Shown piece by piece: positions 1 to 12,235 of a DNA stretch of 64,000 bases (the first letter of the stretch is position 1; each line of letters starts with the position of its first letter). The notes below the pieces were generated by a model. The model was not told the origin of the DNA, did not search any database, and saw only the letters and a list, made by a program, of their open reading frames with translations. The translations under genes and the position numbers were made by a program. This DNA comes from Beta vulgaris subsp. vulgaris (Eukaryota; Streptophyta; Magnoliopsida; Caryophyllales; Amaranthaceae). The stretch covers positions 20,785,571-20,849,570 of the forward strand of contig NC_079209.1 of assembly GCF_026745355.1 (NCBI RefSeq). Direction: 5' to 3'.

Positions 1-1765
1 ATGAAGACAAGATTGGTGGTTCACACTATATTAGGGGATGGCACTCTTTTATGGAATGGAGATTACGAACCCCATTACTCCTCGTGGACTTCATTAGACC
101 TCACTTTACTTGGTTTAAAGTAAGAACCACCAGGCCTGATCATGGAAAGACTGAATAAACTGTATATTTCTCAAGCTTAGTCCCCTAAAATAACCAACAT
201 ATTCTCATGGATGAACCTATACTACACTCTGATCATGAAGCCATCATCTATATTGCTCAAATGCATACTCCTCTTTCCAAGAGACCTTATCAACCGGAAG
301 TATGTGTCTCAAGTTTTGGATATTATTACAAACGTATGGCAACAAAGTCAAGGATCTCTAATGTATATTGTATATGAAGATAACTCCACCGTATTAGAGA
401 ACAGTGCAAGAAATGGTGTATGGATCATAAAAAATCCAAGGGCTTGATTGGAAGCTCATATGCACACAGTTGACCTCCATGGGAAATAATGTTTCTTCTT
501 ATAACACGACGCATAATTATATTCAATCAATCCAACAACAATTACAATTTTGTGATTTTGGGTTTCCAATTCTGGAAACAAAGAATGCAAAACATTTGGT
601 ATCTACTTGGGGATACCCCTGCTCCGTTAATGTATACCAAAGTTAAGCAATGTTTAAGTATTAAACAAATTTCTATGATCCAAGATTAAGAAGGAAACCG
701 GGTTCAATGGAACTTTATTCTCAAATCTTACAAGGTTTTGGTTCCCTCCCATTTGGCGTGTTTGGATTCACCGGTGTATAACTTCACGCTCCTGCACGGT
801 TCTTATGAATGGCACACTTTTAGATGTGTATCACCTTAAATGTGGCCTTCACTAAGATGATTCCTTATCACCTTATTTGTTCTTATTTTGTATGGATAGT
901 TTCTCTAGGATGTTTTCCCTAGGTGAGGATATCAAGCTCTTTAGAGGAATACATATATCTCGTCGAAGCCCTTCAATTTTCCACCTCTTTCTTGATGACG
1001 ATGTTCTTCTATTTTTCAAATCCTCAACTCAAGGATGTCAAAATGTTAAGGAAATCACTGATAAATTCTATTAATGTTTTGGTAAACGTATTAATTTCCA
1101 AACATCATTTGTTAAGTTCAGCCCCAATACGCCACTTTCTCAACAATAGATTGTCAATGTGGTGGACATGGTGACTCATAAACTCCTTAGGTGGAATAAC
1201 TTGCTCCTTTCTCAATCCATGAAGGTTTTTTTAATCAACTTAGTGGAAGCGGTTATGATTTCTCATATTCTTGGCACCTTTACTATCCCTGCTACCACTT
1301 CCAATAAGATTGATTCCTTCTTCCACTCTTTTTTATGGAGTTTTGGAGGTCACCCAGGTATTCATTGGATCAAAAAAGAAATTTCAATTTTACCTAAGGG
1401 AATGGGTGGTCTTGGTGTACGCTCAATTAAGATTAATGAATCAAGCTCTTTTGATGATGCAAGCTTGGAAGCTGCATTCTAATCAGACTTCTCTTTTGTT
1501 TAGAGTTCTTCTCTTTAACTCTCTAGTTTCTGTTACACCATATGATAGTTCACTAAAAGGTCCAAGGCTTATTTATTGGGGAAGGAGAGGCTTAAGGCAA
1601 GCTCAGGCTAATCTTCTTATGAATTGCTCATGGAAAATTGGTAATGGAGAGTCTACTAAAGCGTTTAGAGATCGTTGGGTGGCCGATGCAGTTCGGAGTC
1701 TAGTGTTAATCTCACTTTGAGACAATTTTAAACACTAAGGTTAGTGACTTGATACACCTTGTAGT
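1..1765 (+). mobile_element. Decayed L1-type LINE (endonuclease end, reverse transcriptase, C-terminal region)
   Basis: Non-LTR retrotransposon remnant cut by the window edge. Read across frames, it follows the order of plant L1 ORF2. Near 125-260 there is a weak end of the endonuclease domain (ERLNKLYISQA, then a degenerate SDH motif). Near 735-900 comes the RT block resembling FP..W..C+++...VL+NG...DPLSPYLF, with a stop where the conserved GD should be. The catalytic box is LDDD at about 990. From 1159 come the WNNLLLSQSMKVFLIN and PKGMGGLGVRSI blocks, then CSWKIGNGES...DRW at about 1625. The last recognisable piece is KVSDLI at about 1737. At least three frameshifts and several stops make it dead. 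No 3' UTR or poly(A) tail is seen, because unrelated sequence follows after about 1765. Confidence 0.85.
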
Positions 1766-1909
1766 ATTCGCCTCAAAAAAAATACAACACAAGTAGTCTT
1801 CCAACATGTAGTGGCTTCACCTTTAGAAATATTAACTTGAGACTTCAACCTAAAACATTTAGGGAAACTACCACCCACCAAGTGATATACCACATAAATG
1901 AAAAAAAAG

Positions 1910-4385
1910 CATACACACATCAACAACGCTGAATACTAAACCCGTACATGAGATTAACACATGCTTTGGTGCCTTTCATTTGAAAACGACCCTCAACAAT
2001 AATCATGCTCAAATTATTCACACATGTCAAAACAATGTATATTGCATTAGTCTAGTTGGACACATACATGAAATTCCTTAATTATTTCTTCCATAATACA
2101 CCATCTTTCACATATCAGAATATGGATGGCAAGGGGATTCCAAACACTCAGAACAGAGACATCTCATGTATCTCTATTTAATTAACTTTTCAGTATAACA
2201 ACTCGTTATCGAGAATTCAGTAACAAGATACGATTACTTATCAGGAATCCAACATGAGTATAACTTATCATGATATGCCTCCTTATCAGGAAACAAATAT
2301 CAATATTCGTTTTTAAACACTCAATACACATTCATTATATTACCGGATATGATTTCCTATCGGGAATCCAAGATTGAAGCAACTTACCATGATACGATTC
2401 CTTATTGGGAAACCATTATCGAAATAACTTACCCGTGACACGATTCCTTCTCGAGAATCCAATATCAAAACAACTTACCATGACACGATTCCTTATCGGG
2501 AGTCCAATATTAAAATAACTTTCATATTTTGAGATAAGTTTCTTTTTAAACAGGGGGAAGAGAACACGGTGGTTACACTTCGACAGTGGGGGTCATCACC
2601 AAACAATTCGCTTTACTTTTGGCCAATAACCGCGACTAATCCCGAGTACATTTTTCTGCGGATGTCATGCCATCCACATGTTTCACATTACCTGATATAT
2701 CGCCCGATTATCGCCTTATAGAGCAATGGGCATGATTCCTTGTGGGTCCCACACAGTTCACATTCCATGGGGCACTGTTCGCGTCACCTCATCTATTGAC
2801 TCAGATGAGGCTAATTTTCTCTTAGATTTCTTTCGATTATCATTCATAACACAATCAAATCACTCTTAACAATATTTGAGTAATCAACCAATCTAAGAAA
2901 TTTCCTTTGTAAGTAATTATATTCATTTGACATTGAACTTCTATAAATAAAAATACTTCAAGCCAATAAATACTCATGTTCGATAACACATGAAATATGC
3001 TTTCTAGTTACAATCCTATCATAGAACTTAAGAGCTACAACTAATAATAAATAATCATGTTCAATAAAATATCATAACAATGATAAAAGGTCTATCAATT
3101 AGAATTATTTGACGAGAGTTACTAAATCAGTTACGAAGAACACATACTTGGTCATGTAAATAGTTCATAATCTTTTTCCACTTTATATTTATCAATCTAG
3201 ATTTATCTCAACGATTGTAATAACAAATAAATATAATATCGTACCAACGACTTTCACAATAAGTCTCTCTCTTAGAATAACTGAGGAGAGTTAACTTCAA
3301 CACCACTCTCAAGGTTCATTAATCAAAAGTTCATGAATGAAAACAATTAGATATGATTCATACTATACCATTTGTTGAATTCCAAATAACAGATTCAATA
3401 ACAAAATCAATTTACAGAATATACTCATAATCAAGCAGTCTACCCCACTCTAGTTGGATTACACAACCATATAACCGAGGCTACGTGGAACTAATCCACG
3501 AACCTATACTCATTTAGGTAATATAAGATTATTATATTATCCCTTTACACATAATGAACTGAAATATCTTTTTAACACGATCCAAATAAGTTAATCCATA
3601 ATCAATTAAATTATCTCCAATGATTTCCATAGTATTAAAAATGATTAGTTAATCTTTTTTGAAACTATTTCTAGCACCAACCAGCTCACATCCTTCATTT
3701 AGAAGTCAATCAAACATAATCTCTTATAAGTTAACTTTGATTAACTCAACTCTTAATCATTTAATAAAGAAGTGGGTAATGTCTTACTTTATAACCAACA
3801 TATGAGTAGTTTACTTTTACTGAACTACTAGCTTTATTTATTAAGTATTACTAAAAGAAATAAACATCTTAATTCCCTTTTTCTAAATTTTAAGTGAGGA
3901 AACTAATTAACTTTATTAACTTTTAGAGTCCACTCAATCGATTATTCTTCATAACACCATATAACAACTCTAATAAGATTATATTTTCTTTTTAGAGATT
4001 AATTACCTCATTGCAAACTTTCGTTTATCGAGTCATCATGATAGAATTATACTCAACCCATTATAGAAAATCATTCTAGTTGTAACAAGAGAATTATCAT
4101 AGAATTACCTATTTTATTCACATAGGATATGTACCTTGACAACTACCAACACATACCTATGATTCTTACTTTACTTTAAATATGTTTCCTTTCTAAAAAG
4201 TAAATCACCATTAGCAAGAATCATCATTCGATTAACTAGTGTTGTCTTGAAAGCAAGAAGTATATTATGATTACATATATCTAACTTATTTTTAATATAC
4301 ATATCACCAATTATGTAAGTAAGATCTTTTTAAAGTAATTTACAAACTTATATCCAACTTACTTAATTAGTAACATAACAACATA
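1910..4385 (-). repeat. Long direct repeat, left copy (probable 3' LTR of a minus-strand retrotransposon)
   Basis: This 2.5-kb block is a diverged direct copy of 6098-9832. Matching landmarks include the start (catacacacatca... at 1910 and 6099), the 45-bp repeat patch, the motif aaccgaggctacgtgga at 3474 and 8880, and the end (taattagtaa...aacaac at 4367 and 9811). The right copy has a canonical PBS beside it, so the pair is best read as LTRs of one element on the minus strand. This copy lacks the roughly 370 bp at the R/U5 end that the right copy has; 1766-1909 is unrelated sequence next to the LINE. No coding sequence is seen. The copies differ by many substitutions and small indels, which implies an old insertion. 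Confidence 0.7.
2345..2525. repeat. 45-bp tandem repeats in the left LTR-like copy
   Basis: About four decayed units of a 45-bp repeat with the core ccatgatacgattccttatc. The same patch in the right copy (7665-7940) has about six units, so unit number has changed since the two copies separated. Confidence 0.75.
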
Positions 4386-5710
4386 CTCTTCTTAAAGGAA
4401 CTCATTACTCTTAAGAGAATCGTTAGAAAGATCCATTATCTATTTTTTTTTTAGTTGAATTCTAGTAAGACACTGATAATTTTATTATAGCAAAAATACC
4501 AAGTATTATATATTTCATATTTGTGTAAGTAATATACTCTACATGTATCAACGTTCTCTAAGTTAACTTCATAACTCGCTACCAAATACATTCCATTAAT
4601 TATTTGTTATCCCATTATTAATGTGCGTTAATAAAACAACCATTCCTCACACTGATGTACTTGCTACTTTTCATTAATTTAAACTAAGAACTCATAATAA
4701 GAATAATATTCCAACTATGAATATTGATCCACATGATGTCTACTTCACTTTAGGATTCCTACCATCAATTAGAACCAATCTACTAGCACTCATTCACCTA
4801 ATTAATAAGTACAACATCAATATTCAAATTTCGATTCACAAGTAACAATGAGTTCAACATCATGAATCGCATCCAGCAACCACAATCCATAATATATTCA
4901 CTAATCTTCAATCATAATTTGAAGAAATCAACGGATAAAAATGAAAATGGAAACCGACATTGTTTCCCATTTTGGCTAAATACCACCCAACTAAATTTTA
5001 AATACTTAAAATTCAAAATATATTTTAATATTAAAAATAATAACTTCATAAAATTAAACAAATAAATATATTATACCACGACAGACGTAAATATTCACAT
5101 TCTCAACCCAATTAAATTAAAATAAAAATATTCGAAACATAATTAACTTCATAGTTATAATTATAAATAGCTATTAATAAATGTTTGTTTTTTGAATAAG
5201 CCTGTTACATATTACCACCATTATCAAAAGTTTAATCCTCGAAACTTGCAAACACTTATTTCAAGAAAGCAAAAATCTCAAACTCCCAAGATATTAGGCG
5301 TCCAACCTCCATTCTACCATAATTTTTTGTTTATCTACTTCAACTTGACACGGGAAATCAAGGAGCAAAGAAAACAAAAGGGGTAAACTTGTTGGCATTG
5401 GATCCCAATCATCTTATTTGCAGAGATATCGTTTGAAATTCATTTACTTAAGCATCATATACATATTTTCTTGAAATACACACTTTAAATAAATAATATC
5501 ATAGATAATCAAGTCATGACAAAATAACATTATGCACATTATCCAATATCAAATTAAATACTACATATGCACGTAAACAGATTCATATAGCACACGCATA
5601 ATGCTCAAATAGCTTGATTCATTTATGCCTAATGGTTTTGTGAATTCTTTAAACCTATTTTCAACCCCTACACTATGATATGAAGATCAGTTTGATCCCA
5701 AAACAAAGAA
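4386..5710 (-). other. Non-coding interior of the long-LTR element
   Basis: Very AT-rich DNA between the left LTR-like copy and the PBS. Two short open frames (4862-5065 and 5192-5386, +) look like chance AT-rich ORFs without recognisable domains. No gag or pol motif was found in either direction. If the LTR reading is right, the element is a non-autonomous, LARD-like derivative. The exact inner border of the left LTR and its polypurine tract could not be fixed. Confidence 0.5.
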
Positions 5711-5723
5711 GGCTCTGATACCA
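5711..5723 (-). promoter_or_regulatory. Primer binding site matching initiator tRNA-Met
   Basis: On the minus strand the sequence is TGGTATCAGAGCC, the standard plant PBS complementary to the 3' end of initiator tRNA-Met. It lies two bases from the LTR end (…GTTACA). This spacing fixes the LTR border at 5726 and the orientation as minus. Confidence 0.85.
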
Positions 5724-5990
5724 TTTGTAACAGCTCGGATACTCCCGACTAGCTTATAGCGGATTAAGCACAACGAAAGAGACTTTAATCGAGATAACCT
5801 AGACTATTACCATCACATACACTGAACAAGATTGGAAAATGTGGAATTCAATTCCCAATTATTATTCAAATCAATTAGTTATTACGACAACCTTGGATGC
5901 TGTCACTTTATTCTAATAAATCTTTCTAGAAAATCTGGAAGAGTTTCCTTTGAAAGTAGGACAACCCTAAATCGAGAAATAATCTAATCC

Positions 5991-5998
5991 TATTTATA
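5991..5998 (-). promoter_or_regulatory. TATA box of the right LTR
   Basis: Minus-strand TATAAATA, followed by the presumed start region and about 240 bp to the LTR end. It fits a retrotransposon promoter by position and sequence only. Confidence 0.5.
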
Positions 5999-6364
5999 AT
6001 ATCAATCAAAATATTTTTAACTCCAAAAAGAAAACAGTCTCAACGCTTTCGCGGAGCAATAACCAACTGAGAATCATGAGCACTATCGACTCTTCAACAT
6101 ACACACATCAGCAAATATGAATACTAAACCCGTACATGAGATTAAAACATGCTCTGATGCCTTTTACTTAGAAACGACTCTCAACGTTCATCATGCTCAG
6201 ATTATTCACACATGTCAAAACAATGTATATTGCATTAGTCTAGTCGGACACATACATGAAATTCCTTAATTATTTCTTCCATAATGCACCATCTCTCACA
6301 TATCAGAAATATGGCAAGCGAATTCCCAAACATTCACAACAGAGACATCTCATGTATTTTTTAA

Positions 6365-7491
6365 CTACAATAATACAAACTTTTGCCCGTTCTCTCGCAA
6401 TAATACAAACTTTTGATTATTTTTTAATAATACAAACTTTACATCAAAATTCTTCCAATAGGTCAAGTTGACTTGTAAAAAAGATTACAAAATGATCTTT
6501 CTTCTTTCTCCATCCTTCTCCAACCCAAGACCCACCTGAACCACCTCAGCCCCTTCCCCATCCTACAACCATCATCGTAGCCACTTTCCCACACTCTTCC
6601 CACCACCCACCTGAACCACCCCCAACCCCCGACATATTCTCCACCCCAATGCCACCACCATCGAAACCACCCCCAGTTCGTCTCCCTCACCCCAAAACCA
6701 CCACCAAAAAGCACCAATCTCAGCCACCCTAGCCCTGAAAACTACCAAACCCAGCCACCCAGCCACCCCCCCAAAAACCACCAAACCCGACCACCCCACC
6801 CTCGAAAACTATCAAACCCCTCCACCCCCTCCCCCAACCAACTGAAATGGCAACAAGGCTGAGCATAACAACCTCAACTAATATAAACAACAACACTAAT
6901 AAATTGGTGCAAACCACAAGAGAGATAAAGAAAGCACCATCGCGACTCGAGAAGAAGAAACATGAACAATAACGACACCGATAGCACCGACGCACAGGTG
7001 ACCGCGGCAACACGATCATGGCAGCTGGAGAATTCAGTCGAAGGTGAGGAGAAGTCCGAGAGGGAGAAAGAGAACAAGGGTTTAGGGAAGAATTCAGTCG
7101 ATGGTGCGGCGAAAATGGTGAAGGTTGGTGGTTGTTGTTGTTTCAGGATAGGGGAGGGGCTTTTGTGGAGGTGCTGGGGGAGGACGAAAAGAGAGAGTGG
7201 TTGAGGGAACGCTCGGAAGGGTCAACGGCCAGGGGTGGGTGGGTTAGGGAGAAAGATTTTTTTTTTTTGTTTTTCAAATTTAAATAATTTTTTTAAAAAT
7301 CAACCAATAAAAAAGCGACACGTGTCCTAGAGAGTGTCACGTCAGCTTGTTACCTCTGACAAGAAGTTAACAACAGGTATTGTCCTACTAGAGGAATTTT
7401 GATCAAAAGTTTGTATTACTAAAAAATAATCAAAAGTTTGTATTATTGCGGGATAATGGACAAAAGTTTGTATTATTATTGTTTAAAAATT
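6365..7491. mobile_element. Non-autonomous Mutator-like element with about 95-bp TIRs
   Basis: The left copy of the LTR has no equivalent of this segment, which shows it was inserted. Its ends form long inverted repeats: the left begins near 6365 with acaataatacaaac, and the right ends near 7485 with the complement. Each TIR contains three spaced copies of AATACAAACTTT, and the inner ends also match (aattcttccaatagg against cctactagaggaatt). The flanks attttttaa (6356-6364) and attatttaa (7492-7500) agree at 8 of 9 bases, as expected for a 9-bp MULE duplication, though the exact borders are uncertain. The interior is much richer in C and G than the host LTR, with a C-rich stretch at 6490-6850. 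Confidence 0.75.
6850..7260 (+). other. GC-richer interior of the Mutator-like element, possible captured host sequence
   Basis: An open frame at 6962-7204 (+, 80 aa, charged, EGEEKSEREKENKG) sits in DNA whose composition differs from both flanks. The segment also carries ACGTG motifs near the right TIR. I do not recognise a gene. It could be a captured promoter or 5' exon region, as in Pack-MULEs, or simply old element sequence. Confidence 0.3.
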
Positions 7492-7664
7492 ATTATTTAA
7501 ATAACTTTTCACTATAACAACTCATTATCGGGATTTGAGTAAGAAGATACGATTACTTATCATGAACCCAACATTTGTATAACTTATCATGATATGCTTC
7601 CTTATCAGGAAACCAATATCGTCAACATTTGGTTTTAAACACTCAATAAACATTCACTACATTA

Positions 7665-7940
7665 CCTGATATGATTCCCTATTGGGAACCCAATATCAAA
7701 ACAACTTACCATGATACGATTCCTTATAGGAAATCCAATATCGAAACAACTGACCATGATACGATTCCTTATTGGGAATCCAATATCGAAACAACTTACC
7801 ATGATACGATTCCTTATCAGGAATTCAATATCAAAACAACTTACCATGATACGGTTCCTTATCGGGAATTCAATATCAAAATAACTTACCATGATACGAT
7901 TCCTTATCGAGAATCCAATATCAAAATAACTTCCACACTT
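7665..7940. repeat. 45-bp tandem repeats in the right LTR
   Basis: About six units of 45 bp (core ccatgatacgattccttat plus a varying gga-tccaatatcaaaac part). Because 45 is a multiple of three, several frames stay open and give an artificial 15-residue repeat on both strands. I do not regard these frames as genes. Confidence 0.85.
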
Positions 7941-9834
7941 TGAGATAACTTCCTCTTTAACCAGGTGGAAAGAGAATGGGGCTGAGGAGACAAAGCTTAA
8001 ACTCCGACAGTGGGGGTCGTAACCCAACCATTCACTTTACTTTTTGCCAATAACAACAACTAGTCCGAAGTACATTTTTCCGCTGATTTCATTTGCCATC
8101 CCCATGTTTCGCATTACCTGATATATTGCCCAACATCACCCCACAGAGAAATGGGCATATTTCCCTGTGGGGCCCCCAAGGTTCACAATCCGTGGGGTAC
8201 TGTTTGTGTCACCTCACCCGTTGACTTAGACGATGCTACGTTCCCCTCTAGATTTCTTTTGATTATCATTCATAACACAATCTTCTTAACAATATTTGAG
8301 TAATCAACAATGAAGAAATTTTCTTCGTAAATAATTATATTCATTTGACATTGAACTTCTATAAATAAATACTTCAAGCCAATAAATACTCATGTTCAAT
8401 AAAGTATGAAATATGCTTTCCGGTTCCAATCATAGAACTTATGAGCCACAATTGATAGTAAATAATCATGTTTGATAAAATATCACAACGATGACAAAAG
8501 GTTTCCTAGTTAGAGCGAACTAATTAACGAGAGTTACTAAATCTATTTACGCATAACACTTACTTGGTCATATAAATAGTTCATACTCATTTTCCACTTT
8601 ATAGTTATCAATCTAGATTCATCTAAATGATTATAATAACAAATAAATATTATATCATACCAACAACTTTTATAATAGGTCTCTCTCTTAGATTTAACTA
8701 AGGAGAGTTAAATTAAACACCACTCTGATGGATGATTAATGAAACCAATTAGATATGATTCATACTATACCATTTATTAAATTCCAAATGACATATTCAA
8801 TAATAAAATCAATTCACAGACTATACTCATAATCATATAAAGTAGTCTACCCCACTATAGTTGGATTACACAACCATATAACCGAGGCTACGTGGAAGTA
8901 ATCCACGAACCTATACTTATTTAAGTAATCTCAGATACTCTTACTTCTCTAATTCCAATCAATTATCATAACGTTGTTATATTACCCCTTTACACATAAT
9001 AAACTGAAATATCTTTTTAACACGATCTCAATAAGTTAATACACAATCAATTAAATTATCTCCAATGAATTCCATATTATTAAAAATTATTAGTCAATCT
9101 TTTTTAAAACTATATCTAGCACCAACCAACTCACATTGTTCATTTAGGAGTCAATCAAACTCAATCTCTTATAAGTTACCTTTGATTAACTCAACTCTTA
9201 ATCATTTAACAAAGACGTGGGTAATGTCTTACTTTGTAACCAGCATATGAGTAGTTTACTTTAATAGAACTACTAGCTTTATTTATTAAGTATTACTAAA
9301 AGAAATAAACATCTTAATTCTCTTTTTCTAAACTTAAGTGAGGAAACTAATTAAGTTTATTAACTTTTAGAATCCAGTCAACCGATTACTCTTCATAACA
9401 CCATATAACAACTCTAATAAGATTATATTATCTTTTTTGATATTAATTACCTCATTGCAAACTTTAAAGTTTAACTAATCATCATGACAAAATTATACTC
9501 AACCCATTATATACAATCATTCTAGTTGTAACAAGAGAATTATCATACAATTACTTATTTTATTCACAAAGGATATGTACCTTGACAACTACCAACCCAT
9601 CACTATGATTCTTACTCTACTCTGAATATGTTTCCGTTCTAAAAAGTAAATCACCATTAACAAGAATCGTCATTCCATTAACTAGTGTTACCTTGAAAGC
9701 AAGAAATATATTTTAATTACATATAGCTAACTTATTTCTAATCTACATATCACACACTTAAGTAAGTAAGATATTTTTAAAGTAATTTACAAACTTATAT
9801 CCAGCTTACTTAATTAGTAAAATAACAACGTACT

Positions 9835-11359
9835 TGTAGGCGTGGATTTTTTTCCCTTATGCGGGATGAACGCTTATTTGTATTCGACTACCCCATTGTA
9901 AAGGTTTTTTTGCATTGAAAACATTTTTGAGGTCTCCAACAAGTCTTTAAAGGAAGACTAAAAAACTAATTGGATATTGGTACCGTATGGAAAAAATAAG
10001 GACTAATCTAATGTAGATTTCTCCGTTTAGACTCCATAGATGGTCAAAATAAACCAAAGATTGAGTTCAGGGGTGAGGGTACAATACAATCATGAACTAT
10101 ATGTTGCCTATTGCTGGCCTCCACTTAATATTGATTCATGTCAATGTTTATGCAATAGTATAACCATATAATGTTTTAAGCACCCTAAAAATAATTAGTC
10201 TATGTTGGTTCAGGAAACACTTAAAAGACTATTTTTAGTAACATGTTATTATGCAATCAGTATTACAGTGATTCTATCAGGTTGTCAAAATTAATCTGAT
10301 TAATATTACAACAGTTCTTTAGGTCTTGATTCGCAAAAAATAACATGTGGGTGATGAATGCAATAAACAGACAATCATATAATATTTATAGAATGATTAG
10401 GCAACCATATAATAATATATAAAAATAAATAAAAAAAAGGATCAGAATATACAGTACAATAATTTATATATTAAAGATCTACATCAAGAAAGAACATAGT
10501 TAGTAACTTCAATATAAAAATAGAGAATTTATTTAAGGACCCTCATGATTATACTATGGCTTGGGTCTGCGAGATTGACAACCTTCAGGACGAGCAATCG
10601 TGAAGCCTGAAAATCTGAATGTATGAAAGTGTAAATAGATTGAATGTATTTGTGTTTGAAAGTATGAGTTTTTGTAGGGAGGTTTGTGTTTTGTAGAAAG
10701 GTTCACAAGATATTTGTCGAGTGTTGTGTGTTAATGTGAAAAGTCCTTCCTTCAATATGTACGGAAATTATGTTTATTTATAGGGAAAACGACACTACGA
10801 CGTACGCCCATGACGTGCATGACGCGGCATGCCCAGTAGAAAGCGTACACGTGGTAAGCGTTTTGAAAAAGATAATAAAGAAAATTCACATCTAATGCAA
10901 AGAAGTGCGCGTAATACGAAGCTGTGCATCAGGCGCACGACATAGTGTGTCGCACACTGTGTAGCAAATTGCCACGTGTCAGGAGAAGCTTTTGACACGC
11001 CTTCCCGAGCTTACTAAAACGCAGTTTAAAAGATTTTGTATTATCCTTTAATTTTGGAAATATGGTTTTACGGGATAAAATCTAGTCTTAATAATAAAAA
11101 TATCTTTTGAAATTATTTATTTATTATAAATAACATAATTAATTATTATTAAACAATTAGTTGGGCTTCTCAAAGGATAGGGCTCAAATACAATTAATTG
11201 TCATGAATAATTAATTGGGCTTTTGAATAGCATTTGAACACTTTTCGAAGTAGTTTTGAATAGCTTTTCAGACTGCTCTCCCCTTGGACCGAACCAATTA
11301 AAACCACGTATGTTTCATCATCGGTTCCTTAAATGGGGAGACACAATTATGTGTCTACA
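9835..11359 (-). repeat. LTR of a minus-strand Ty3/gypsy-type element (3' LTR)
   Basis: The block starts TGTAGGCG and ends GTGTCTACA. On the minus strand it therefore opens with TGTAGACACATAATTG, a start common in plant gypsy LTRs, and closes with CCTACA. Directly inside lies a minus-strand polypurine tract. A minus-strand TATA box sits at 10775-10782. It starts exactly where homology of the preceding LTR copy ends, which supports an insertion border. The matching right LTR was not found in this window, so the borders rest on terminal motifs. Confidence 0.6.
10775..10782 (-). promoter_or_regulatory. TATA box of the gypsy LTR
   Basis: Minus-strand TATAAATA. On its 5' side (higher coordinates, 10795-10990) there are several ACGT-core motifs, including cacgtgg at 10849 and cacgtgt at 10973, the G-box type found in LTR promoters. 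Confidence 0.45.
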
Positions 11360-11374
11360 GAAGCCCCCACTTTG
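11360..11374 (-). promoter_or_regulatory. Polypurine tract next to the 3' LTR
   Basis: Minus strand CAAAGTGGGGGCTTC directly before the LTR start TGTAGACAC. This is the expected position and composition for the plus-strand primer of a minus-oriented LTR element. Confidence 0.6.
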
Positions 11375-11799
11375 ACTGAGGTTCGGAAACCGAAAGTCAA
11401 AGTATACGGTGACCAGACGGCGAACGATTCTAAACACTCTCCAGTTAGAACTAATTTATATACGTCGGTCTCTGCAAAATAAAGCTCGTATGTAGGATAA
11501 TAACTACAAGCAATCTGATTGCCTGTAGAAGATGATGTTAGCAGATAGGTGCAAATAACTTAGATAAGCACATAATGATGCAAAGATGCAAACTTAAAGT
11601 CTCTAAGGATGCTGATACCCAATTCAATAATTAAGCTTATGCAAAGCTAATGGATGACACATCATATAAGGTCAGGGTTATGCAAGACAAAATTGTATGG
11701 GATGCAAGGTCAGGGTTTTGTAAGCCTTTAATGGAAGGTTAGGATTTTACAAGGCTGGAAGATATGTAGAATGATAGAATGATAAGTATTGAATAGAAT
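11375..11799 (-). other. Gypsy interior left of the CACTA insertion
   Basis: About 425 bp between the polypurine tract and the CACTA end. It continues at 25530 once the CACTA element is removed. There are a few repeats of ggtcagggtt/ggttaggatttt around 11670-11750. No coding signal is seen. Confidence 0.5.
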
Positions 11800-12235
11800 C
11801 ACTAGTGCATAATTGGCCTAAAGTATCACCCCAAAAGTGTTACTTAAAGGCCTAAAAGTGTTGCTTTAGGTCATATGTAACACTTTGTAAGTGAAACATC
11901 TGCCCGTGCTACCTATTCTCTAAGGTAACACTTTCCAATGCTAATGTTTCACTTTCTCAAGTGTTACTCAAAATTCTCTAACGTAACACTTTTTCTAATC
12001 TAATGTAGCATTTTTACAGTGTTACTAATAATGTTTTATGTAACACTTTTTCGTCTATAGTAGCATTTTCTATGTCATCTCTTGACTTATAGTAACACTT
12101 TGATAAATATTATGTATCATTTTAAATCAGCATATGTAACACTCTATTAGATATTTGGCAACACTTCTTATCAACTAGTTTTATAGTGTAACACTTCTAT
12201 TTCACATATAGTAACATTTTTTAATTTATCGGCAC
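11800..12235. repeat. Left (3') terminus and subterminal repeats of the CACTA element
   Basis: After the CACTAGTG end, about fifteen copies of GTAACACTT or its complement AAGTGTTAC (many decayed) lie in both orientations. In En/Spm such subterminal motifs bind TnpA; here that role is inferred from family knowledge. Confidence 0.85.

Larger units (their letters stand above)
5726..9834 (-). repeat. Right LTR (5' LTR) of the minus-strand long-LTR element, interrupted
   Basis: The + strand border is TGTAACAGCTCGG, typical of plant gypsy LTR ends, directly beside the PBS. A minus-strand TATA box at 5991-5998 would start transcription about 240 bp before the LTR end, a normal R/U5 length. From 6098 it is homologous to the left copy. 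It is interrupted by a Mutator-like element (about 6365-7491). Homology stops at 9834, exactly where the next LTR begins with TG, so this copy was truncated or split there. Without the insertion the LTR is about 3 kb, long but within the range of gypsy elements. Confidence 0.7.

Noticed and set aside
4862..5386. Two small hydrophilic open frames
   Set aside because: AT-rich chance ORFs in the non-coding interior; N/K/I-rich composition and no motif.
6463..7019. Overlapping minus-strand W/G/V-rich open frames
   Set aside because: They are shadows of a C-rich stretch on the + strand inside the MULE-like element, with no domain and extreme composition.
7662..8027. 121-aa and 90-aa repeat proteins on opposite strands
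   Set aside because: Both result from a 45-bp tandem repeat whose period is a multiple of three.
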